Positions 1 through 8,289 of a DNA stretch of 64,000 nt are shown here, piece after piece. A program made the translations under genes and the position numbers. Source of the stretch: an uncultured Chromatiaceae bacterium. Its GTDB lineage: Bacteria > Pseudomonadota > Gammaproteobacteria > Enterobacterales > Alteromonadaceae. Numbering within the stretch: the first letter of the stretch is position 1; each line of letters opens with the position of its first letter. The DNA is taken from NCBI GenBank assembly GCA_937978655.1, contig CALJUX010000080.1, positions 1 through 64,000 of the forward strand. The letters are read 5' to 3'. The notes under the pieces were generated by a model, which was not told the origin of the DNA, searched no databases, and was given only the letters and a program-made list of their open reading frames with translations.

Positions 1-55
1 AACTCGTGACCTCGACCTTGGCAAGGTAGCGCTCTACCAACTGAGCTATGCCCGC
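1..55 (-). tRNA. tRNA-Gly (anticodon GCC), 3' part cut off by window edge
   Basis: Reverse complement begins GCGGGCATAGCTCAGTTGG, with a typical D-arm and an anticodon loop reading TTGCCAA, which gives anticodon GCC (glycine). The T-arm begins at the window edge and the 3' end is missing. It lies downstream of pgsA on the same strand, as glyW does in E. coli. Confidence 0.93.
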
Positions 56-189
56 TTCATCTGAAAAGGCGTTTGCCTTAACACGAGCTGCATTCTACTG
101 GGTTTAATAAATCCGTCAACTCAAAACTTGGCACTGCCGAACTGTTTGCTCAATTTTTAGCAAACCTGCAGCTTTTGTATGCGAAGCGC

Positions 190-735
190 TTAATTTTGTT
201 GCAGATATTTCCAGGCCGCCTGCAAATAAACCACCATAGACCAGACGGTCAGTACAGTGGCGGTGAATAATAAAAACATGCCTAAATCATTAATCCATTG
301 TACCGGTTGCCAGATTAAACCAATCAACGCCAACATCTGCGCCGCCGTTTTAAACTTGCCCATCACCGACACTTTGACCTGCGCACTTTTGCCAAGGCCA
401 GCCATCCATTCGCGCAGACCTGAAATGATGATTTCGCGGCTGATCATGATAAAGGCCGGAATAGTCACCCAGAGTGTTTGCATGTCGACTGCAATCAGCA
501 CCAAAGCCGCAGCGACCATCGCTTTATCCGCCACCGGGTCGAGAAAAGCGCCAAAAGCGGTCGATTGCTGCAGTTTACGCGCCAGATAACCGTCTAAGGC
601 ATCGGTAATAGCCGCCAGCCAAAATACAAAAGCAGCGAGAAAACGGGCATGTTCGTGAGTTGAATAAAAGCAGAAAACAAAGACAGGAATTAAGAAAATC
701 CGGAACAAAGTTAACAGGTTAGGCACATTCCACAT
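190..735 (-). CDS. pgsA: CDP-diacylglycerol--glycerol-3-phosphate 3-phosphatidyltransferase
   Basis: Inner-membrane enzyme that makes phosphatidylglycerol phosphate from CDP-diacylglycerol and glycerol 3-phosphate, the first committed step to PG and cardiolipin. The CDP-alcohol phosphatidyltransferase signature (DG-x2-AR-x8-G-x3-D-x3-D) is complete at about residues 48-70 (DGYLAR...GAFLDPVAD). Several hydrophobic helices surround it and the protein is 181 aa, the usual family length. The ATG at 735 (MWNVPN) is preferred to the TTG one codon upstream because it aligns with the E. coli N-terminus. It follows uvrC by about 25 nt on the same strand, the conserved uvrY-uvrC-pgsA order. Confidence 0.95.
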   Translation of the reverse strand: MWNVPNLLTLFRIFLIPVFVFCFYSTHEHARFLAAFVFWLAAITDALDGYLARKLQQSTAFGAFLDPVADKAMVAAALVLIAVDMQTLWVTIPAFIMISREIIISGLREWMAGLGKSAQVKVSVMGKFKTAAQMLALIGLIWQPVQWINDLGMFLLFTATVLTVWSMVVYLQAAWKYLQQN

Positions 736-762
736 CAATAAGTCTCAATTCTGGGCATTTTT

Positions 763-2583
763 TTAGTTGTTATGACAAGCCTGGTAAATCAGTTCAGCCT
801 GCGCTTTAGAGATCCCCGGCACTGTTGCCAGCTCAGCCACTGATGCTTTCAGCACGCCTTGCAAACCACCGAGGTATTGTAACAAAGCTTGCCGGCGTTT
901 CTCACCTATTCCGGCAATATTTTCCAGCGGGCTTTGGGTGAACTTTTTACCGCGTTGCTGCCGGTGTCCGGTAATGGCAAACCGGTGCGCCTCATCGCGG
1001 ATATGCTGGATCAAATGCAGCGCCGGGTCATCGGCCGGCAGATTAATCGCATGCTGGATTGAGTTGATCAGCAAAGTTTCCAGGCCTGGTTTACGGCTGG
1101 TGCCTTTGGCGACCCCTAGTAACAGCGGTTTTTTCACTAACGGCCAGTCGGCAAAAAAATCGATGGCCTGACTGAGCTGCCCAGCGCCGCCATCTATCAG
1201 GACAATATCCGGCACCCTCGCCTCATCCGTGAGTTTGCCGTAACGTTTTTTCAGCGCAAAACGCATCGCGGCGTAGTCATCGCCCGGCGTCACGCCTTCG
1301 ACATGAAAACGGCGGTACTCGGCTTTATCCGGCCCTTTGTCATTAAACACCACACAAGACGCCATGGTCTGATTGCCCATGGTATGGCTGATATCAAAAC
1401 ATTCCATCCGCTGCAGCAATTCGAGTTTTAACACTTGTTTCAGCGCGCGATAACGCGCTGCCATATGCGCAGCCTGACTGACTTTGGTATCGCAGGCGGT
1501 GCGGGCGTTTTTATTGGCCAAATCGAGATAACGCGCTTTTTCGCCGCGTTTTGCCGCGTTTAACACCACTTTGCGCCCGGCTGCGGCACTGATGGCTTCA
1601 GCGATACTGTCGGCATCTTCCAGTGTTTCACCAATGACGATTTCGCGCGGAATGTGCTGGCCGCCCATGTTGTTTAAATAAAACTGCAGTAAAAAAGCCG
1701 GGAAAATTTCTTCGGCTTCCGTTTGTTGCGGCAGTTTCGGGAAATAGGTTTTGGTACCGAGAATCTTCTGGTCGCGCACATACAACACATGCACTGCCGC
1801 CACGCCATGCAGATAACAAAAGCCGAGGATATCCATTTCTTCATGGTCACCGCTGACTGCTTGTTGCTCCTGCACTTTACGCAGAGCGATGATCTGGTCA
1901 CGTAACTGCGCCGCCAGCTCAAAATCAAGCTGGTTGCTGGCGACTTCCATTTGTTGCACCAGATCGTCGATGACCTGCTGATTTTTGCCCTGCAAAAACA
2001 ACCGGGTGAGCCGCACCTGCGCGGCATAGGCCTCATCCGAAATTTTACCTACACAAGGCGCCGAACAGAGTTTTAACTGATATTGCAGACAAGGCCGGGT
2101 GCGGGCACGATAAAAGCCGTCTTCACACTGGCGCACCGGAATGACTTTCTGCAACAGCTTCAGGCTCTCCCAGACCGCACCTGCACTGGGATAAGGGCCA
2201 AAATACTGACCCGGAATTTTTTTCGGCCCCCGATGTGAGGTGATGCGCGGGTGCTTGTGATCGGTCAGCAAAATATAAGGAAATGATTTGTCGTCGCGCA
2301 GCAATACATTGTATTTGGGCATGTATTGCTTGATCAGGTTGTTTTCCAGGATCAGCGCTTCAGTTTCGCTGTTGGTGACAGTGAACTCAACAAAGGCAAT
2401 GTTCGCCACCAGCGCGCGGGTTTTGATGCTGTCGACATTACTGCGAAAATAGCTGGCCAGGCGTTTTTTTAAGTCTTTGGCTTTACCGACGTAAATGACC
2501 TGCGACTTGTCGCCGTACATACGATAAACACCAGGCGAGCCCGGCACAGTTTTTAAAAAAGCACTGCTGTCAAACGGCGGCAT
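763..2583 (-). CDS. uvrC: UvrABC excinuclease subunit C
   Basis: Nuclease subunit of nucleotide excision repair; it incises on both sides of a lesion once UvrB is loaded. Domains in order: GIY-YIG nuclease at about residues 14-95 (GVYRMYG...IYVGKAK), a UVR motif at about 200-240 that contacts UvrB, the RNase-H-like 5' nuclease at about 380-540 (CFDISH...VLIDGGAGQL), and a C-terminal tandem helix-hairpin-helix (IAGIGEKRR...VPGISKAQA). At 606 aa it is full length. It lies 30 nt downstream of uvrY and upstream of pgsA, probably one operon. Confidence 0.97.
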   Translation of the reverse strand: MPPFDSSAFLKTVPGSPGVYRMYGDKSQVIYVGKAKDLKKRLASYFRSNVDSIKTRALVANIAFVEFTVTNSETEALILENNLIKQYMPKYNVLLRDDKSFPYILLTDHKHPRITSHRGPKKIPGQYFGPYPSAGAVWESLKLLQKVIPVRQCEDGFYRARTRPCLQYQLKLCSAPCVGKISDEAYAAQVRLTRLFLQGKNQQVIDDLVQQMEVASNQLDFELAAQLRDQIIALRKVQEQQAVSGDHEEMDILGFCYLHGVAAVHVLYVRDQKILGTKTYFPKLPQQTEAEEIFPAFLLQFYLNNMGGQHIPREIVIGETLEDADSIAEAISAAAGRKVVLNAAKRGEKARYLDLANKNARTACDTKVSQAAHMAARYRALKQVLKLELLQRMECFDISHTMGNQTMASCVVFNDKGPDKAEYRRFHVEGVTPGDDYAAMRFALKKRYGKLTDEARVPDIVLIDGGAGQLSQAIDFFADWPLVKKPLLLGVAKGTSRKPGLETLLINSIQHAINLPADDPALHLIQHIRDEAHRFAITGHRQQRGKKFTQSPLENIAGIGEKRRQALLQYLGGLQGVLKASVAELATVPGISKAQAELIYQACHNN

Positions 2584-2613
2584 CAGCGTCTCACAATCCT
2601 GGGAAAATGGGGA

Positions 2614-3267
2614 TCAGGCAATATTGATCATGCCGTGGCGAATGGCCAGATGGGTTAATTCCACATCGCCACTGATCGCCAGCTTTTCGAACATGCGGTA
2701 ACGATACGAATTGACAGTTTTGGCGCTGACATTCAGCTTGTCGGCAATATCATTGACCTTTTCACCCTGGGTGATCATCAGCATGATTTGCATTTCCCGG
2801 TCGGACAGCTCGTCAAAGGGGTTATTGCTGTTGGACTGAATTTTACTGAACGCCATTTTCTGCGCCACTTCGTCAGAAATATAACGATGGCCATCAGCCA
2901 CGCGTTTTATCGCCGTGATCATCTCAGAAGGCGCGGCATTTTTGGAGATAAAACCCGAAGCCCCCATCTGCATCACCTTCGTTGGCACCGGTTCTTCGCA
3001 GGAGACTGACAGCGCCAGCACACGAATATCCGGACAATAATGCAAAATGCGTTTGGTCGCGTTCATGCCACCGATGCCGGGCATATTCATGTCCATCAGC
3101 ACCACATCAGGAGGCAGCTGCCCTGCGGCTTCATTGCGGCAGTATTGCACTGCCGCTTCGCCTGAGCTTAAATCAGCGACAACCCGGATCCCGCGTTCTT
3201 CCTGTAAAATCCTGCTGATCCCGGTCCGGACCAATTCATGATCATCCACTATCAGAACGTTAATCAA
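2614..3267 (-). CDS. uvrY: Two-component response regulator UvrY/GacA (LuxR/NarL type)
   Basis: Response regulator of the BarA/UvrY (GacS/GacA) system, which in gammaproteobacteria activates the small RNAs that antagonise CsrA. The N-terminal receiver domain shows DD (residues 8-9), the phospho-acceptor D59 (VVLMDMNMPG) and a conserved K around 110. The C-terminal LuxR-type helix-turn-helix lies at about 150-205 (LSDREMQIM...ADKLNVSAKTV). The start is TTG: translation as M-I-N-V-L-I-V-D-D matches the family N-terminus and an AGAGG lies 8 nt upstream. No in-frame ATG near this position fits. No sensor kinase is encoded nearby, as usual for this family. Confidence 0.95.
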   Translation of the reverse strand: MINVLIVDDHELVRTGISRILQEERGIRVVADLSSGEAAVQYCRNEAAGQLPPDVVLMDMNMPGIGGMNATKRILHYCPDIRVLALSVSCEEPVPTKVMQMGASGFISKNAAPSEMITAIKRVADGHRYISDEVAQKMAFSKIQSNSNNPFDELSDREMQIMLMITQGEKVNDIADKLNVSAKTVNSYRYRMFEKLAISGDVELTHLAIRHGMINIA

Positions 3268-3426
3268 TTGCGACGCCTCTTTATTCAGGAACAGGAAGAA
3301 ACAGCTGAAACTGCGTTAGCATAGCCGAGTGAATTTGATTTTGCTATGGCAAAAACTGCTGGCGAGCTCTGACCCATTAATTGCAATAAAATCAGAAAGA
3401 TAAACTGAGAACGCGAACTGCAGACG

Positions 3427-3450
3427 TAAAAAAACCACCCTTAGGTGGTT
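3427..3450 (-). terminator. Rho-independent terminator after tRNA-Ser
   Basis: Perfect 7-bp stem (AACCACC/GGTGGTT, loop CTTA on the plus strand) followed on the minus strand by a run of seven T. It sits just after the CCA end of the tRNA-Ser gene and would end its transcript before uvrY. Confidence 0.85.
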
Positions 3451-3457
3451 GATTTAG

Positions 3458-3548
3458 TGGCGGAGAGAAAGAGATTCGAACTCTTGAAGGGCTACTAACC
3501 CTCGCCGGTTTTCAAGACCGGTGCATTAAACCACTCTGCCATCTCTCC
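3458..3548 (-). tRNA. tRNA-Ser (anticodon UGA)
   Basis: Reverse complement starts GGAGAGATGGCAGAGTGGTT and ends TCTCTCCG followed by an encoded CCA. The 7-bp acceptor stem pairs fully (GGAGAGA/TCTCTCC). The anticodon loop is CTTGAAA, so the anticodon is TGA. A long variable arm (GCGAGGGTTAGTAGCCCTTC) is typical of serine tRNAs. Length is 91 nt. Confidence 0.95.
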
Positions 3549-3728
3549 GCGATAGGCGGCATAATAAGGAGCCACCGCGACCTTGTAAAGTTCTTTTTTA
3601 GCTGCATCAGCGCGTTTGCTCAGCTTTTGTCCAACCGCAGGTATTTTTAACCGTTGTCACTACTGGTCCACCCTGACAGTAAGGCCGGGCTTGCGTACAA
3701 TAGACAAAAATCAGCAAAAGTCCCTGCC

Positions 3729-4751
3729 ATGAACAACAGCAAGAAAAAACGCATTTATGTCGCCTACACCGGCGGTACTATCGGTATGCAGCACTCAGCC
3801 AATGGATTTGTGCCGGTGCCGGGTTTTCTCAGCGAGACAGTCCGCAAGATGCCGGAGTTTTACCGCGCAGAAATGCCGGAATTTGACATCCACGAATATC
3901 ACCCGGTGATTGATTCGTCGGACATGACACCGGCGCACTGGCTCAGCATCGCGCACGACATTCAGCAGCACTATGCTGACTATGATGGTTTTGTCGTGTT
4001 ACACGGCACCGATACCATGGCGTATACCGCATCAGCCTTGTCTTTTATGCTGGAGGATTTGACCAAACCCGTCATCATCACCGGCTCGCAAATCCCACTG
4101 GCGCAATTACGCTCTGACGGTCAGGTGAACCTGCTGAATTCGTTATATCTGGCGGCCAATTATCCCATCGCCGAAGTGTGTCTGTACTTTAACAATCAGC
4201 TGTTTCGCGGTAACCGCGCCACCAAAGCCGACGCGGACGGCTTTAATGCCTTTGCCTCGCCGAATTTCCCTGCGCTGCTGCAGGCTGGTATTCATATTGA
4301 AGTCAAAGCCGGCGCTTTGTTTCAGGGTACTGTGAAACAGACCCTGCAGGTGGCCGAAATTACGCCACAACCGATCAGCGTCGTGACTTTGTATCCGGGC
4401 ATCAGCACTGATGTGATTGCCAATATGGCCGCCGCACCAGTGCGGGCGCTGATCATTAAATCCTATGGCGTGGGCAATGCGCCGCAGCAGCCGCAACTGC
4501 TTCAGGTTCTGCAGCAGGCCGCTGAGCGCGGCACTGTCATCGTCAATTGCACGCAATGCTTTAAAGGCAAAGTGAATATGGGCGGTTATGCCACCGGCAA
4601 TGCGCTGCAAAAAAGTGGCGTCAGCAGCGGTTTTGATATGACGCTGGAAGCAGCGCTGACCAAACTGCATTATTTGCTCAGTCAGCCGCTGTCGGCAGAC
4701 GAAGTCCGCCAGCAGATGCAGCTGAATTTACGTGGTGAGCTGACGGTTTAA
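3729..4751 (+). CDS. ansA: Type I (cytoplasmic) L-asparaginase
   Basis: Hydrolyses asparagine to aspartate and ammonia in the cytoplasm. The first catalytic Thr motif is at residues 14-19 (YTGGTIGM), the second is HGTDTMAYTASALSF at about 95-110, and a KSYGVGNAP segment follows near 245. There is no signal peptide, so this is the AnsA rather than the periplasmic AnsB type. The ATG at 3729 (MNNSKKKR) gives 340 aa, the family length; a TTG start at 3654 would add 25 unrelated residues. The ribosome-binding site is weak. In E. coli ansA also lies near the msrB-gapA-yeaD region. Confidence 0.93.
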   Translation: MNNSKKKRIYVAYTGGTIGMQHSANGFVPVPGFLSETVRKMPEFYRAEMPEFDIHEYHPVIDSSDMTPAHWLSIAHDIQQHYADYDGFVVLHGTDTMAYTASALSFMLEDLTKPVIITGSQIPLAQLRSDGQVNLLNSLYLAANYPIAEVCLYFNNQLFRGNRATKADADGFNAFASPNFPALLQAGIHIEVKAGALFQGTVKQTLQVAEITPQPISVVTLYPGISTDVIANMAAAPVRALIIKSYGVGNAPQQPQLLQVLQQAAERGTVIVNCTQCFKGKVNMGGYATGNALQKSGVSSGFDMTLEAALTKLHYLLSQPLSADEVRQQMQLNLRGELTV

Positions 4752-4850
4752 TCTTGCGGCCTGATTTCAGCCATAAAAAAACACCGGGAGTGGTTTTTAA
4801 CGACGCAAAGCGTTGGCTTGAAAGGAGAGCGCCATGGATGGCAGCGAATA

Positions 4851-4876
4851 AAAAAACCACCGTCCGGTGGTTTTTT
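4851..4876. terminator. Bidirectional Rho-independent terminator between ansA and the DUF349 gene
   Basis: Perfect 12-bp inverted repeat (AAAAAACCACCG/CGGTGGTTTTTT) with a 2-nt apparent loop, in the 142-nt gap between two convergent genes. It supplies a U-tract in both directions. An imperfect hairpin with flanking A and T runs also lies at about 4776-4800. Confidence 0.85.
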
Positions 4877-4893
4877 ATATCGCTCAACAGCTG

Positions 4894-7608
4894 TTAGGCT
4901 AAGTACAAAGCCCGGACCCGCGCCAGTAACTCTGCTTCGCCGGCCTGCAGCGGGCCATGCTGTAACCAGCGGCCCAGCAGCTGATTCTGGCTGATATTAT
5001 CGCCGCTGTTGTGTTTGTCACTGAGTAACTGCATCTGCACCCGTTGCCGGTCGGCTGTCAAGGCCGTCGGTGATGGCACGCCCGCGGCCCACTCCAGCGC
5101 CAGCGTCAAATCAGCGCGGCTCATGCTCTCTTGCTGCTGATTAAACACCAGACGATATAAAGCCGGCAGCTCTGCCGCCTGCAGCTGCGGGTTTTCCAGC
5201 GCGCTGAACAATTGCTGGAATTGGCCCTGCTCTGCCTGCTTCTGCACCGCGATGAGCTGCTCGCTGATTTGTTGGCGCAATTGCTGTTGCTGCTGACGTA
5301 AATCTCTGTCCTCGCCGGTTTCCACCTCGTTCAGCTGCTGCAATTGCGTGCGTAACTGTGCTTCAGTCAACTGGGTAAAAGGCACTGCACTGACTTCCGC
5401 CAGCAGCGTTGTGATATTTTGCCTCCAGGCATCCAGCTGCGCCGACTCCGCATCGCGTTGCTGCTGACGACGGGCAAAGAAGGCGTCACAAGCAGCACGA
5501 AATTCGGTCCACAGCTGCTGGTCCAGTTTACTGCCGGCAAAACCAATTTGCTTCCACTGCTGTTGTAACTGCTTGACCTGTTCAACCTGTGGGCCAAGGC
5601 CCTCTGCAGCGAACGCGGTCGCCTGAGCGATCAGCTGCTGTTTTGCTGCCGCCGCTTGTTGGTAGTTTTGTTGTTGTAACTGTTTCAGCGGGGCCAGCGC
5701 ATTTTTATAAGCCTGCTGTAACGCGTCAAACTGGTCGCGGCCCACAGCGCCGGCTTGCTGCCAGGCTTGTTGTTGCTGTTGCAGGAAAGAATCTAAAACC
5801 CGGCCTTGCGGCGGATTGGTTTGAGCCTGTAACAAAGTATCGATGATCTGCTGGCGGCTGATTGCTGCCTGCGCCCGCTGTTGGTCCTGCAACGCATAGA
5901 ATTCGCGACAAGGCGCAAACGCCTGTTCCGACAGTTGATTAAACTGCTGATTCAGCGCGTCATCCAGTTCAGCATCGGCACGGCCTAAGGTGTTCCACTG
6001 CGCCCGGGCTTGTTTAAGCTTATTGGCTCTGGCGCTGATGGAAATCGTCTCATCAGCAATGAGTGCCTGCAGCTCAGCAATTAATGCCTGTTTACGCGGC
6101 GTGGCGATATAAGCCTGTAAATCGGTCAGTTCAGCGATGAGTTCCGCACAAAGCTGCAGTTCTTTATCCAGCTGCGCCTGTTGCGCCGCATTCAGCTGTG
6201 TCAGGTCCTGCTGAATGCCTTTCCATAAGCCAAACAATACTTTAAAGCGGCCTTCAGCGTGCAGACGCTTAAACTCCGCGACTTTACTGCGCAGCTGACG
6301 CAGCTGTTTTTGTTGCTGGGCTAATAGCGGTTCACAGTGCTCCCGCCATTGTGTAGCCAGCGCGGTGTAACTGTCGGAGAATTGCGCCGGCAGCAAAGCA
6401 CCGGCGCTGCGACTGACCTGCTGCCAGTTTTTTTGCCAGACTTTAAAGCCCTGATAAGCCTGTTCGGCCTGCGCCGCTTCCGGCAATGGCTGCGCGGAAA
6501 GTTCTGCTAATAAACGTGCTGCCTGGGCTAAGGACTCGGCCAGTTGCGGGATTTGGTCCAGCTGCTGCTGCAGCTGCGCGGCGCTTTGTTCGAGCTGACG
6601 CTGCGTTCCCGCATCCAGCTGTTCGCTGCGGATCTGCGCCTGCAGGGTATCCAGAGCCTGTTGCAGGCCGCTGGCCGCCGCCAGGTCGCCGGACGCCAGC
6701 AACTGACCTAAATCACGCTGCAGGACCTGCAATTGCAGAGTAAATTGTTGCAGCAGCTTTTGCTGCTGCTGTTGTTGCTGTTGTCTGGCTTGCTCAGCGG
6801 CTAAAGCTGCCAGCTTAGGGGCGAACATCACCTCGGTCAGCTGCACGATCCGTTGATACTTGCCGACACTTTCGCTGGCCTCTTCTGAGGGCAACACACT
6901 CAGTTCAGGCTCCAGTTGCTGCCATTGTTGCTGCAGTTCCAGCCATTGTTGCTGTGCCTGCTGGATGTCGGTTTTCTCCCGCACTGCGTTGAGCCGTGCC
7001 AGCAATAACACCAGCTGTTTACGCAGCCGTTCTGGTCTTTGTTTTTGTTCGAGCCGGTTGGCAAGCTCGGCCTGTAACGCAGCCTGCAACTTGGGTTCGC
7101 AGTGCCGGCAGGCTTTTTCCAGCGCTTTGTCATCGCTGATCACACCGATTAATTGCTGTTTTTGTTCAACAGTTAATACCGCATCCGTCAGTGCGGCTAC
7201 ATACAAATCCTGGCGTTGCAGACGCTGTAATAACTTTAGTTTCAGACTGGCATCGGTCTCAGAGGTCGCCAGTTTTTCCAGCACACTGCTGCGGTGACAT
7301 TCGTCAATGAACTGCTGTTTCAACTGCGCAGATACCCGGTTCTGCAACAACATCTGCACCAGTTGCTGTTCAGCAAACTGTTTCAGACGCTCCGCTGATT
7401 CATGTTTACTGGCCTGCCACCATAATGAAAACTCGTTCAGGCGTTCCAGCGCAGCACGACGCACTGCTTCAGTGCCGTCGTTAAACGCCAGTTCGTGCAA
7501 AATTTCTTTTTGTGCCGGCGTTTGTTGGTCCAGTTCAGCGATCGCTGCCTGGCGGATGGATGGATTTTCGTGCTGCCATTTCGGCTTAAACCAGCGCTTA
7601 AAGATCAT
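4894..7608 (-). CDS. DUF349 domain-containing, glutamine-rich coiled-coil protein
   Basis: 904-aa soluble protein of the DUF349 family; no biochemical function is known to me. It opens with MIFKRWFKPKWQ, typical of gammaproteobacterial DUF349 proteins, then a HEAT-like helical stretch (residues ~15-150), then long helical repeats with recurring W-x3-G or W-x2-A signatures (for example near residues 460, 540, 620 and 690) that mark DUF349 units. Glutamine is extremely abundant, with runs of up to eight Q around residue 285. The ATG at 7608 is preferred over a GTG at 7641. It overlaps the end of yeaC by 11 nt, suggesting translational coupling. It is the last gene of a zinc-ribbon/yeaC/DUF349 operon. 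Confidence 0.82.
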   Translation of the reverse strand: MIFKRWFKPKWQHENPSIRQAAIAELDQQTPAQKEILHELAFNDGTEAVRRAALERLNEFSLWWQASKHESAERLKQFAEQQLVQMLLQNRVSAQLKQQFIDECHRSSVLEKLATSETDASLKLKLLQRLQRQDLYVAALTDAVLTVEQKQQLIGVISDDKALEKACRHCEPKLQAALQAELANRLEQKQRPERLRKQLVLLLARLNAVREKTDIQQAQQQWLELQQQWQQLEPELSVLPSEEASESVGKYQRIVQLTEVMFAPKLAALAAEQARQQQQQQQQKLLQQFTLQLQVLQRDLGQLLASGDLAAASGLQQALDTLQAQIRSEQLDAGTQRQLEQSAAQLQQQLDQIPQLAESLAQAARLLAELSAQPLPEAAQAEQAYQGFKVWQKNWQQVSRSAGALLPAQFSDSYTALATQWREHCEPLLAQQQKQLRQLRSKVAEFKRLHAEGRFKVLFGLWKGIQQDLTQLNAAQQAQLDKELQLCAELIAELTDLQAYIATPRKQALIAELQALIADETISISARANKLKQARAQWNTLGRADAELDDALNQQFNQLSEQAFAPCREFYALQDQQRAQAAISRQQIIDTLLQAQTNPPQGRVLDSFLQQQQQAWQQAGAVGRDQFDALQQAYKNALAPLKQLQQQNYQQAAAAKQQLIAQATAFAAEGLGPQVEQVKQLQQQWKQIGFAGSKLDQQLWTEFRAACDAFFARRQQQRDAESAQLDAWRQNITTLLAEVSAVPFTQLTEAQLRTQLQQLNEVETGEDRDLRQQQQQLRQQISEQLIAVQKQAEQGQFQQLFSALENPQLQAAELPALYRLVFNQQQESMSRADLTLALEWAAGVPSPTALTADRQRVQMQLLSDKHNSGDNISQNQLLGRWLQHGPLQAGEAELLARVRALYLA

Positions 7609-7879
7609 CGTGTGCAAACCTTGCGATTGACTGCTCAGCACTGAATTGTGCTTTCATTTCCGTTTTTGATTTGATCACCATTTGACCATCGGCGCCGATA
7701 GTAAATGGCTCTGCTGATTTCAGCACGCGGGCCTGATAGGCCATCACCAGCTGCATACTCTGTTCCTGTTGCTGTGGCGTCAACGGCGTGCCGTCGGCCC
7801 AACGGCCGGTGCCGACCGCGTCCAGCAGCTTTTGATAAGTGTCAGCCGACATCGCGCTGACCATCGCGATAAAATCCAC
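7598..7879 (-). CDS. yeaC: YeaC family protein (DUF1315)
   Basis: 93-aa soluble protein resembling E. coli YeaC (DUF1315): an N-terminal helical segment (MVSAMSADTYQKLLDAVGTG), then W-x-DG-x-L-T and a QLVMAYQAR helix, all typical of the family. Function unknown. The start is GTG at 7879, supported by a GAGG 7 nt upstream. Its start lies 1 nt after the stop of the zinc-ribbon gene and its end overlaps the DUF349 start. In E. coli yeaC neighbours msrB and gapA; here it is about 4 kb from msrB, a partly dispersed version of that neighbourhood. Confidence 0.82.
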   Translation of the reverse strand: MDFIAMVSAMSADTYQKLLDAVGTGRWADGTPLTPQQQEQSMQLVMAYQARVLKSAEPFTIGADGQMVIKSKTEMKAQFSAEQSIARFAHDDL

Positions 7880-7880
7880 G

Positions 7881-8204
7881 TTACGTCCTCTTAAACATCA
7901 CCATGCGGACTTTCGAAATAATATAACCGGCTGCACCCAACGCCATCACGGCATAAGTCAGCCAGGACTGCCAGCTGCCTTCTTCCGGCGCACGGAAATA
8001 CCACCAGACAAAACTACCCAGCAGCAATACCACCGACAGCATTGCATGATTATTGATGCTTTGTGCTAACGCCATGCGTTTATCACGTTGAATTTTTTCA
8101 ATTTGTTCCGGGGAGACTTCGGCCAGACTATTGCCGCAATGTTGGCAGCTGGCTGCCTTACTGGAGATTTTTTTGCCACAAAACGGGCACGCCACTATCG
8201 CCAT
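7881..8204 (-). CDS. Zinc-ribbon membrane protein of unknown function
   Basis: 107 aa. An N-terminal zinc ribbon with two CxxC knuckles (CPFC at 6-9 and CQHC at 20-23) is followed by a short charged helix (~30-45) and two hydrophobic segments (about 54-70 and 83-98), so the ribbon probably faces the cytoplasm. It is first in a three-gene operon with yeaC and the DUF349 gene. I recognise no specific function. Confidence 0.75.
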   Translation of the reverse strand: MAIVACPFCGKKISSKAASCQHCGNSLAEVSPEQIEKIQRDKRMALAQSINNHAMLSVVLLLGSFVWWYFRAPEEGSWQSWLTYAVMALGAAGYIISKVRMVMFKRT

Positions 8205-8240
8205 AATTACCTACCTGAAAAACCCACGGCACTATAAAAC

Positions 8241-8266
8241 AAAAGGCCGGCTTTGCAAACCGGCCT
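8241..8266 (-). terminator. Rho-independent terminator after the M14 peptidase gene
   Basis: Perfect 7-bp stem AGGCCGG/CCGGCCT with a 9-nt loop, followed on the minus strand by TTTTG. It lies 24-49 nt after the stop codon of the carboxypeptidase gene. Confidence 0.75.
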
Positions 8267-8289
8267 GCTGTGATTATACCCGCGTCAGA

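Noticed and set aside
4678..4887. Open frame on the minus strand across the ansA 3' end and its terminator
   Set aside because: It runs through the terminator palindrome, overlaps ansA in antisense and shows no protein-like composition.
6860..7297. Long Cys/Ser-rich open frame antisense to the DUF349 gene
   Set aside because: It mirrors the Gln-rich codons (CAG/CAA read backwards) of the real gene; no start signal or plausible fold.
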